Origin: Coriobacteriaceae bacterium
GTDB lineage: Bacteria; Actinomycetota; Coriobacteriia; Coriobacteriales; Coriobacteriaceae
NCBI GenBank assembly: GCA_902399975.1
Contig: CABOHA010000006.1
Location: 1 to 18,275 of the forward strand
DNA length: 18,275 bases
Direction of reading: 5' to 3'
Part shown: piece after piece, positions 1 to 5,255 of the stretch
Layout: each line of letters begins with the position of its first letter
Position numbering within the stretch: the first letter of the stretch is position 1
Translations under genes and position numbers: made by a program
Notes under the pieces: generated by a model
The model's input: the letters and a program-made list of their open reading frames with translations, nothing else
The model's database searches: none
What the model was told of the DNA's origin: nothing

Positions 1-252
1 CAGGTGGGCGACCGCCAGCCCCGCGGCGCGGGCGCGCCGCACGGCGAGGGACCCTATGTTGCGGAACTGGTCGACCACGACGAGCGTGCCGGCGGGCGCG
101 GAGGAGAACAGCGCGTCGAGCTCGGCCTCCCTGTTGCGGACGGGGGCGCTGGCCAGCACCTCCCCGTCGCGGTCGACCAGGCAGGCCCAGTGCGATGACT
201 TGCCGACGTCCAGGCCGAGCACGGTCGCGGGTCTGGTGGATGTCGCTTTCAC
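1..252 (-). CDS. IS110-family transposase, N-terminal part (cut by window edge)
   Basis: Reading leftward from a GTG at 252-250, 84 codons stay open to the window edge. A GGAAGG ribosome binding site lies about 10 nt upstream. The translated N-terminus contains VLGLDVGKSSHWACLVD and later VVVDQFRNIGSLAVRRA, which match the RuvC-like DEDD fold of IS110 transposases: the first Asp is in GLDVGK and the second acidic position is in VVVDQ. IS110 enzymes are known to recombine DNA through RuvC-like and Tnp (serine) domains guided by an RNA from the element's non-coding end. The C-terminal serine domain lies outside the window, so integrity cannot be judged. The family call is firm; the subgroup is not resolved. 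Confidence 0.85.
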   Translation of the reverse strand, partial: MKATSTRPATVLGLDVGKSSHWACLVDRDGEVLASAPVRNREAELDALFSSAPAGTLVVVDQFRNIGSLAVRRARAAGLAVAHL

Positions 253-490
253 GGTGGTATCCTTCCGGTAGTCGTTCGACCGGATGGCCTCCCCCTCGGC
301 ACTCACATTACCAGCCGCGGCGCCTGCCCGGCACTTTCCTATCAGCCGTCGGGGGCGGCGCGTCCCGCGCCGGCAGCACCCAACGGGCCCTCTCGGGGGC
401 AGGGACGTTCGGCCGTGCGCGGGCGCCCGGTCGGCGGCCCGTTCTGGGCGCGCCTCAATCGTAGCCCGAGACGGGCCCGGGCTGACAATT
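253..490 (-). ncRNA. Candidate IS110 bridge RNA region
   Basis: This is the non-coding end upstream of the transposase start. It has no credible gene and contains hairpins, for example AGCCCG at 464-469 facing CGGGCT near 478-483. In characterised IS110 elements the non-coding end next to the transposase start encodes a structured bridge RNA whose loops pair with target and donor DNA. Placement here rests on position and composition only; no loops were assigned. Confidence 0.35.
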
Positions 491-501
491 TCGACTGTAA
501 T

Positions 502-536
502 GGACGTTCTTAAACGACTAGTCATTAAAGAACGTC
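502..536. repeat. Palindromic repeat, copy 1
   Basis: A 35-bp stretch identical to 4166-4200. From 503 it is a 34-bp near-perfect palindrome: GACGTTCTT, a central GACTAGTC, and AAGAACGTC, with only two mismatched pairs. The likeness continues with GACTAT starting about 6 nt after the palindrome in both copies. It sits directly at the inferred IS110 end. It could be a REP-like element, an operator, or a two-way terminator. Confidence 0.85.
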
Positions 537-875
537 CCCAATGACTATTCTTTTTTGACGGTTTGCTAGAGCATAACTAACGAAATTAGTCAAGTCACGT
601 CTGTTTAAACAAAATATCGAAGAGTAAAGCAGGTTCTTATCCGATTTAAATCGGTATTAATGAATGCTGTGCTTGTATCTGTTTTCTAAGATGGTCAAAC
701 TAATTATGTTTAGCGAGGAATAGCTGAAAACCAGCGATGTAACCAATTTGTAACAAAGCAGGACGTTTAAACAAATAATCCAACCGTTCACATTTTTTCC
801 TATAATTTTGCCACGCTTGCGGCTATACTCTTTTTTGTCGTGTAGGAAATACGTAGACAAAAAGGAGGTTATGTG
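537..875 (+). promoter_or_regulatory. Regulatory region upstream of the mannose PTS operon
   Basis: About 340 bp of AT-rich DNA without a credible gene. It contains several dyads: GTTTAAACAAA at 603-613 and again at 765-775, and the 14-bp palindrome CCGATTTAAATCGG at 641-654. Both are plausible operators. TATAAT at 801-806 and TATACT at 824-829 are candidate -10 boxes, but neither has a convincing -35. AGGAGG at 863-868 is the ribosome binding site of manX. Confidence 0.45.
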
Positions 876-1865
876 ATGGTAAGTATTGTTCTTGCTAGCC
901 ATGGTGACTTGGCGGCTGGAATCAAGCAGACGGGCTCGATGGTCTTTGGCGATCAGCCGTCTGTTGCCGTGGTCTCGCTCGAGCCGAGCATGGGCCCCGA
1001 CGACTTCCGTGCCAAGGTCGAGGAGGTAATCGCTTCCTTCGAGGACCAGGAGCAGGTGCTCTTCCTCGTTGATCTGTGGGGCGGCACGCCGTTCAACCAG
1101 ATCAGCGGGCTCATCGAGGGCCACGATTCCTGGGCTATCGTCACCGGTGTCAACCTGCCTATGCTCATCGAGGCATATTCGCAGCGCTTTGACGCAAAGA
1201 ACACTGCACATGCGATCGCAAAACATCTCGTGACTGAGGCTAAGGCCGGCGTGCGCGTCAAGCCCGAGTCTCTGGAGCCCGAGGAGAAGAAGCCGGCTGC
1301 GGCCGCCGCTGCTCCTGCGGGTGCCATTCCTCCGGGAACGGTGATCGGCGACGGGCACATCAAGATCGCCCACGTCCGTATCGACACGCGCCTGCTGCAT
1401 GGTCAGGTGGCCACCACGTGGACCAAGCAGATCAACCCCAACCGCATCATCGTGGTCTCCGACGGCGTTGCTCACGACGAGCTCCGCAAGACCATGATCG
1501 AGCAGGCTGCCCCTCCGGGAGTCCACGCCAACGTCGTGCCTATCAAGAAGATGGCCGAGGTCGTCAAGGACACGCGCTTTGGCGACACCAAGGCGATGCT
1601 GCTGTTCGAGAACCCGCAGGATCTGCTCAGGGCCATCGAGGCCGGCGTCGACATCAAGGAAGCCAACATCGGTTCCATGGCCCACTCCAAGGGCAAGGTC
1701 GTCGTCACTAACGCTGTCGCTATGGGCGATGACGATGTCAAGACCATCGAGGCTCTCAAGGCCAAGGGCGTCAAGTTCGAGGTCCGCAAGGTTCCTTCGG
1801 ATTCCTCCGAGGATCTCGACGCCATGTTGAAGAAAGCTAAGGCCGAACTGGCCGCTCAAGCATAG
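876..1865 (+). CDS. manX: PTS mannose-family EIIAB component
   Basis: Cytoplasmic phosphotransfer protein of a mannose-class phosphotransferase system. It passes phosphate from HPr through EIIA to EIIB and then to the sugar entering through EIICD. The N-terminal EIIA domain (residues about 1-125) has the phosphorylated His in LASHGD (His9) and the LVDLWGGTPFN motif. An Ala/Pro/Glu-rich linker (about 130-157) leads to EIIB (about 161-329) with its active His in RIDTRLLHGQV (His175). I choose ATG 876 because AGGAGG lies 7 nt upstream; an in-frame GTG at 873 would be only 4 nt away. At 329 residues it has the normal length of a fused EIIAB. It is first in the operon, 18 bp before manY. The exact sugar (mannose, glucose, amino sugar or other) is not readable. 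Confidence 0.93.
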   Translation: MVSIVLASHGDLAAGIKQTGSMVFGDQPSVAVVSLEPSMGPDDFRAKVEEVIASFEDQEQVLFLVDLWGGTPFNQISGLIEGHDSWAIVTGVNLPMLIEAYSQRFDAKNTAHAIAKHLVTEAKAGVRVKPESLEPEEKKPAAAAAAPAGAIPPGTVIGDGHIKIAHVRIDTRLLHGQVATTWTKQINPNRIIVVSDGVAHDELRKTMIEQAAPPGVHANVVPIKKMAEVVKDTRFGDTKAMLLFENPQDLLRAIEAGVDIKEANIGSMAHSKGKVVVTNAVAMGDDDVKTIEALKAKGVKFEVRKVPSDSSEDLDAMLKKAKAELAAQA

Positions 1866-1883
1866 TAAAGGAGGGTCCGATAC

Positions 1884-2702
1884 ATGTCTGCAATCACTAT
1901 TCTGCTTGTTGCGATTGTCGCGTTGCTTGCCGGTATGGAAGGCATTCTGGATGAGTTCCAGTTCCATCAGCCGCTCGTGGCATGCACGCTTATCGGTCTC
2001 GTAACCGGTCACCTTCAGGAGGGCATCCTCCTGGGCGGTTCGCTCCAGATGATGGCCCTTGGCTGGGCTAACGTCGGCGCCGCCGTCGCGCCTGACGCCG
2101 CTCTGGCCTCGGTCGCTTCTTCGATCATCATGGTGCTCGCCCTCAACGGTGGCGCCACCGATTCGGCCAAGGCCGTTACCGCCGCCATCGCCGTCGCCGT
2201 CCCGCTGTCGGTCGCTGGTCTGTTCCTGACCATGATCTGCCGTACCCTGGCTACCGCTATGGTTCACGGCATGGACGCCTGCGCCGAGAAGGGCGACTTC
2301 GCCGGCATCGAGCGTTGGCAGTACGCCGGCATCCTCATGCAGGGTGTTCGTATCGCCATCCCGGCAGTACTTCTGTGCATCATCCCGGCCGAGGCTGTTA
2401 CCAACGCGCTTAACGCTATGCCCGATTGGCTGTCCGGCGGCATGGCTGTCGGCGGCGGCATGGTCGCTTCCGTCGGTTACGCCATGGTCATCAACATGAT
2501 GGCCACCAAGGAGACCTGGCCGTTCTTCATCCTCGGCTTTGTCCTTGCTGCCATCCCTCAGCTCACGCTGATCGCCCTTGGCCTCATCGGCATCTCCCTT
2601 GCCCTCATCTACCTTGGCCTTAAGGATCTGGCCAAGCAGGGTGGCGGCATGGGCGGTGGCTCCGGTGACCCGCTCGGCGACATTCTGAACGATTACGAGT
2701 AG
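1884..2702 (+). CDS. manY: PTS mannose-family EIIC component
   Basis: Membrane subunit that, with EIID, forms the sugar channel of a mannose-class PTS. The 272-residue protein has many hydrophobic segments, starting with a helix at residues 3-18. The stretch around GHLQEGILLGGSLQMMALGWANVGAAVAPD is typical of the EIIC-Man family. The C-terminus is a Gly-rich polar tail (GGGMGGGSGD). AAAGGAGGG about 10 nt upstream supports ATG 1884. The stop codon overlaps the ribosome binding site of manZ, which suggests coupled translation in the operon. Confidence 0.95.
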   Translation: MSAITILLVAIVALLAGMEGILDEFQFHQPLVACTLIGLVTGHLQEGILLGGSLQMMALGWANVGAAVAPDAALASVASSIIMVLALNGGATDSAKAVTAAIAVAVPLSVAGLFLTMICRTLATAMVHGMDACAEKGDFAGIERWQYAGILMQGVRIAIPAVLLCIIPAEAVTNALNAMPDWLSGGMAVGGGMVASVGYAMVINMMATKETWPFFILGFVLAAIPQLTLIALGLIGISLALIYLGLKDLAKQGGGMGGGSGDPLGDILNDYE

Positions 2703-2718
2703 GAGGGGAGTGATACAT

Positions 2719-3639
2719 ATGGCAGAGAACAAGATTCAGCTCACCAAGGCTGACCGTAAGAAGGTTTGCTTCCGTCATCAGTTCCTTCAGGGCTCGTGGA
2801 ACTACGAGCGTATGCAGAACGGCGGCTGGTGCTTCGCAATGATCCCTGCGATCAAGAAGCTCTACACCAGCAAGGATGACCAGATTGCCGCTCTTAAGCG
2901 CCACCTGGAGTTCTATAACACCCACCCCTATGTTTCCGCCCCCGTCATTGGCGTTACCCTCGCCCTCGAGGAGGAGCGCGCCAACGGTGCTCCGATTGAC
3001 GATGTCGCCATTCAGGGCGTCAAGGTCGGTATGATGGGCCCGCTCGCCGGCGTCGGCGACCCCGCCTTCTGGTTCACCCTTCGCCCGATTCTGGGCGCAC
3101 TGGGCGCTTCCCTGGCCCTGTCCGGCAGCATCGCCGGTCCGCTGCTGTTCTTCTTCGCGTGGAACATCATCCGTTACGCTTTCCTGTGGTACACGCAGGA
3201 GTTTGGCTACAAGGTCGGCTCCTCCATCGCCAAGGACCTCTCCGGCGGTCTGATGGGCAAGGTCACCGAGGGTGCTTCCATCCTGGGTATGTTCATCATC
3301 GGCGCCCTGGTCGAGCGCTGGGTGTCCATCTCCTTCACCCCGGTCGTCTCCAAGGTCACGCAGTCTGCTGGCGCCTATATCGACTGGGCCAACCTGCCCG
3401 CCGGTTCTGAGGGCATCAAGCAGGCACTGACGATGTACAGCTCTGTCGGTGCCAACGCACTCGACCCGGTGAAGGTCACCACGCTTCAGGCCAACCTCGA
3501 TCAGCTCATCCCCGGCCTTGCCGCCGTGTGCCTGACCCTTCTGGTCTGCAAGCTCCTCAAGAAGAAGGTCAGCCCGATCGTCATCATCCTGGCTCTCTTC
3601 GCCGTCGGCATCATCGGTCGCGTCTGCGGCTTCATGTAA
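2719..3639 (+). CDS. manZ: PTS mannose-family EIID component
   Basis: Membrane partner of EIIC in the sugar translocator. The N-terminus (KADRKKVCFRHQFLQGSWNYERMQNGGWCFAMIPAIKKLY) and the GMMGPLAGVGDPAFWFTLRPILGALGASLA segment at about residues 103-132 are hallmarks of EIID-Man. Hydrophobic segments follow to the C-terminus. ATG 2719 is preferred over an in-frame GTG at 2710 because AGGAGGGG at 2701-2708 is correctly spaced only for the ATG. Length (306 aa) is normal. It is the last transporter gene; a hairpin terminator follows at 3696 before manO. Confidence 0.95.
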   Translation: MAENKIQLTKADRKKVCFRHQFLQGSWNYERMQNGGWCFAMIPAIKKLYTSKDDQIAALKRHLEFYNTHPYVSAPVIGVTLALEEERANGAPIDDVAIQGVKVGMMGPLAGVGDPAFWFTLRPILGALGASLALSGSIAGPLLFFFAWNIIRYAFLWYTQEFGYKVGSSIAKDLSGGLMGKVTEGASILGMFIIGALVERWVSISFTPVVSKVTQSAGAYIDWANLPAGSEGIKQALTMYSSVGANALDPVKVTTLQANLDQLIPGLAAVCLTLLVCKLLKKKVSPIVIILALFAVGIIGRVCGFM

Positions 3640-3695
3640 GCACGCTTCGGCTTAAGACCGAGAGTTGCTAGGCAAGGGCTTTTGAGCCATTGAAA

Positions 3696-3740
3696 CGGAC
3701 CGCACCCGGTGGGTACACTGGATGCGGTCCGATTGTTTTT
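3696..3740 (+). terminator. Rho-independent terminator after manZ
   Basis: CGGACCGCA (3696-3704) and TGCGGTCCG (3723-3731) form a perfect 9-bp stem followed by ATTGTTTTT. The T-tract ends just 3 nt before the GGAGGG of manO, so it probably works as a partial terminator that lowers manO expression relative to manXYZ, unless manO has its own start inside it. Confidence 0.8.
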
Positions 3741-3759
3741 ATTGGAGGGCGAGGCGCGT

Positions 3760-4158
3760 ATGGCGCAATCTCAGAACAGCACGGTCGATTTGGCAACGCC
3801 GGCAACCTGCCTGATGGGGCTTACCAGTCACGGTAACGTGATGGTGGGCAATAAGGCGTTTGAGTACTATAACGAGCGTAATCCCGAGGATTATATCCAA
3901 ATCCCGTGGGACGAGGTCGACTATATTGCCGCCGAGGTTTTGCGCGGCACCAAGAAGATTACGCGTTTTGCCATCTTTACCAAAGAGAATGGCCACTTTA
4001 CGTTTTCGACGCGCAATGACAAGGAAACGCTTCGCGCGGTGCGTAAGTACATTGACGAGGACAAGCTCGTTCGTTCGCCCGACTTTATCGATGTGACGGC
4101 CAAGGGCGCCAAGAGCATCCCCTCCGTCATCAAAAGCCTCTTCCATAAAGGCGACTAG
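3760..4158 (+). CDS. manO: DUF956 family protein (ManO-like)
   Basis: A 132-residue soluble protein with no signal peptide or membrane segment. The pattern LMGLTSHGNVMVGNKAFEYYN, then IPWDEVDYIAAEV and TRFAIFTKENGHFTFSTRN, matches DUF956, a family found almost only beside mannose-PTS operons of Gram-positive bacteria and named ManO there. Its molecular function is not settled; a regulatory role in the PTS locus is commonly assumed. ATG 3760 is preferred over an upstream in-frame GTG at 3709, which lies inside the terminator; GGAGGG at 3744-3749 is well placed for the ATG. A palindromic repeat begins 8 bp after the stop. Confidence 0.88.
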   Translation: MAQSQNSTVDLATPATCLMGLTSHGNVMVGNKAFEYYNERNPEDYIQIPWDEVDYIAAEVLRGTKKITRFAIFTKENGHFTFSTRNDKETLRAVRKYIDEDKLVRSPDFIDVTAKGAKSIPSVIKSLFHKGD

Positions 4159-4165
4159 TCGCCTG

Positions 4166-4200
4166 GGACGTTCTTAAACGACTAGTCATTAAAGAACGTC
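4166..4200. repeat. Palindromic repeat, copy 2
   Basis: Identical over 35 bp to 502-536, with the same near-perfect 34-bp dyad centred on GACTAGTC. It follows manO directly, so it may serve as a transcription stop for the operon. There is no U-tract, so that role is uncertain. A further GACTAG motif at 4152-4157 overlaps the manO end. Confidence 0.85.
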
Positions 4201-4272
4201 GCAGACGACTATCTCGAAGAGTGGCTATGCGCTGCATGGTAGTGGCGCAAATCTGCTACACTAGTACATCAT

Positions 4273-4348
4273 GCCTCCGTAGCTCAGGGGATAGAGCACC
4301 GCTCTCCTAAAGCGGGTGTCGACGGTTCGAATCCGCCCGGGGGCACCA
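4273..4348 (+). tRNA. tRNA-Arg (CCT anticodon)
   Basis: A complete 76-nt cloverleaf with encoded CCA. The acceptor stem is GCCTCCG with CGGGGGC (one G-U), the D arm lies in AGCTCAGGGGATAGAGC, and the anticodon stem CCGCT/AGCGG encloses loop CTCCTAA, so the anticodon is CCT. The T arm contains GGTTCGAATCC. TACACT at 4257-4262 is a possible -10. The gene is the attachment site of the integrated element: its 3' part is repeated at 17980-18027. Confidence 0.96.
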
Positions 4349-4350
4349 GA
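4303..4350 (+). repeat. attL direct repeat (48 bp)
   Basis: The tRNA-Arg 3' portion from the anticodon loop through CCA plus GA is identical over 48 bp to 17980-18027. Identity ends at C4302 on the left and after A4350 on the right. The element preserves the tRNA gene on this side. Confidence 0.93.
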
Positions 4351-4357
4351 AAAATCG

Positions 4358-4397
4358 CAGGTCAGGAGTTAATTTTGCTTCTGACCTGTTCTGGTTT
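4358..4397 (+). terminator. Terminator-like hairpin after tRNA-Arg
   Basis: CAGGTCAG (4358-4365) pairs perfectly with CTGACCTG (4381-4388), followed by TTCTGGTTTT. It begins 9 nt after the tRNA CCA, so the element supplies a replacement terminator for the tRNA whose native one was pushed to 18036. Confidence 0.65.
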
Positions 4398-4480
4398 TAG
4401 GGTTAAGAACTGCTTTTGTTTGTAAATCTGGTAAGTAAATAATTTAACTTACCGAGTTTTCCACTGAAAACAGGAAATCA

Positions 4481-4643
4481 CCATTTTGGGGATAAAAAGT
4501 TTTCAACAGCCGTTAGTCGGTTCCATTTTGGTGAAGCGCTTCCTCAATTTGGGTAAAAAATTTCACCATTTTGATGATTCGGCTGCTTTGAGTTTTTGAT
4601 AAAAACGCCTGTTCAGAAGCTTGCGCAATACCCATTTTGGTGA
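4481..4643 (+). repeat. Iteron-like phased motifs
   Basis: The 12-mer CCATTTTGGTGA or a close variant begins at 4481, 4523, 4566 and 4632, with a degenerate copy (CAATTTGGGTAA) at 4545. Start-to-start distances are 42, 22, 21 and 66, all multiples of about 21-22 bp, so all copies face the same side of the helix. Such arrays bind replication initiators, integrase or excisionase. No gene lies in 4351-4884. Confidence 0.6.
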
Positions 4644-4670
4644 AACCAATTAATAGAGAAATATACTATA

Positions 4671-4852
4671 AAGATATAGGGACGGCGATGCCGTCCTCTT
4701 CGCTCGCGAAGCTCGCTGCGCGGCCACGTACCGTGTCCTTGCCGCCGACTAAGCCGTCGATAAAGATAGGGACAGCGATGCTGTCCCCCTTCGCTCGCGA
4801 AGCTCGCTGCGCGGCCACGTACCGTGTCCTTGCCGCCGGCTACGCCGCCGAT
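4671..4852 (+). repeat. Tandem repeat of about 90 bp with hairpins (two units)
   Basis: Units at about 4679-4761 and 4769-4852 are nearly identical. Each starts with a hairpin, GGACGGC-GAT-GCCGTCC in unit 1 and GGACAGC-GAT-GCTGTCC in unit 2. Each then has CTTCGC-TC-GCGAAG and a shared GC-rich stretch. The first hairpin differs by a compensatory pair (G-C to A-T), so structure seems to be kept. Confidence 0.8.
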
Positions 4853-4884
4853 TTATTCGCTCACTTCGTTCGCTGATTGATGGA

Positions 4885-5133
4885 CTAATCCGATTTATCG
4901 CTGACACCAGTCATAAGTGCAGCAATTGATATGTTGAATCCATTGGCAATTTTAGAGAGGTTAGAAAGACTGACATTTCTTCGTCCGACCTCAATGCTCG
5001 CGTAGTAGGAACGATCCATCTCAATCAAATTGGCGAACTGCTCCTGGCTGTACCCGAGTCCAGCGCGGAGCTCTTTGCATCTCATGCCGAATGATTTCTG
5101 AAGCGTCTTCGTATCCATGACAAAAAGAGTCAT
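4885..5133 (-). CDS. XRE-family helix-turn-helix regulator
   Basis: A compact DNA-binding protein of at most 82 residues that is almost entirely one Cro/C1-type HTH domain: MRCKELRAGLGYSQEQFANLIEMDRSYYASIEVGRRNVSLSNLSKIANGFNISIAALM. The recognition helix is in the SQEQFANLIEMDRSYYASIE stretch. Two starts are possible, ATG 5133 and ATG 5118; neither has a good Shine-Dalgarno. The candidate promoter at 5143-5171 would start RNA near 5136, so a leaderless or nearly leaderless message is likely. It is transcribed away from the adhesin gene and its start overlaps a 9-bp dyad (5113-5137), which suggests autoregulation. It probably also controls the divergent adhesin gene. Confidence 0.85.
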   Translation of the reverse strand: MTLFVMDTKTLQKSFGMRCKELRAGLGYSQEQFANLIEMDRSYYASIEVGRRNVSLSNLSKIANGFNISIAALMTGVSDKSD

Positions 5134-5137
5134 GGAT
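5113..5137. promoter_or_regulatory. Dyad operator over the XRE start
   Basis: ATCCATGAC (5113-5121) and GTCATGGAT (5129-5137) are perfect inverted repeats around AAAAAGA. Each arm contains one of the two candidate ATG codons of the minus-strand XRE gene. It could bind the XRE protein or fold in the mRNA to block initiation. Confidence 0.55.
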
Positions 5138-5174
5138 TGTTGTATTTATGCCAACGGACTATATACAACAATCC
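5134..5174. promoter_or_regulatory. Symmetric divergent promoter and operator
   Basis: GGATTGTTGTAT (5134-5145) and ATACAACAATCC (5163-5174) are a perfect 12-bp inverted repeat. On the plus strand TTGTTG (5137-5142), 17 nt, TATATA (5160-5165) reads as a promoter toward the adhesin. On the minus strand TTGTTG (5171-5166), 17 nt, TAAATA (5148-5143) reads toward the XRE gene. Both -35 boxes lie inside the repeat arms, so a dimer bound there would shut both promoters. Confidence 0.6.
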
Positions 5175-5255
5175 CTGTTAAGGCGCATAATTACCTTTAT
5201 TGGAAAGAGTTCTGATGCCTAGTCGGACATGGCATGGAAAAGGAATGGAATAGCA

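Larger units (their letters stand above)
1..501 (-). mobile_element. IS110-family insertion sequence, 5' end
   Basis: The transposase start and a GC-rich non-coding stretch of about 240 bp upstream of it form the end of an IS110-type element. Composition falls sharply from GC-rich to AT-rich at about 485-500, and a repeated palindrome begins at 502, so I place the element boundary near 501. IS110 elements usually lack terminal inverted repeats, so the exact end cannot be read from the sequence alone. The other end is outside the window. Confidence 0.6.

Noticed and set aside
808..829. Sigma-54 promoter for the mannose operon (TTGCCACGCTTGCGGC)
   Set aside because: Spacing and the GG/GC anchors do not fit, and sigma-54 is not expected in this lineage.
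657..2732. Long minus-strand open frame (691 codons) opposite manX and manY
   Set aside because: It is antisense to two clear PTS genes, has low-complexity Asp/Gly/Arg composition, no ribosome site and no recognisable domain. Long antisense frames are common in GC-rich genes.
4679..4852. CRISPR-like repeats
   Set aside because: There are just two 90-bp units with no unique spacers and no cas genes.
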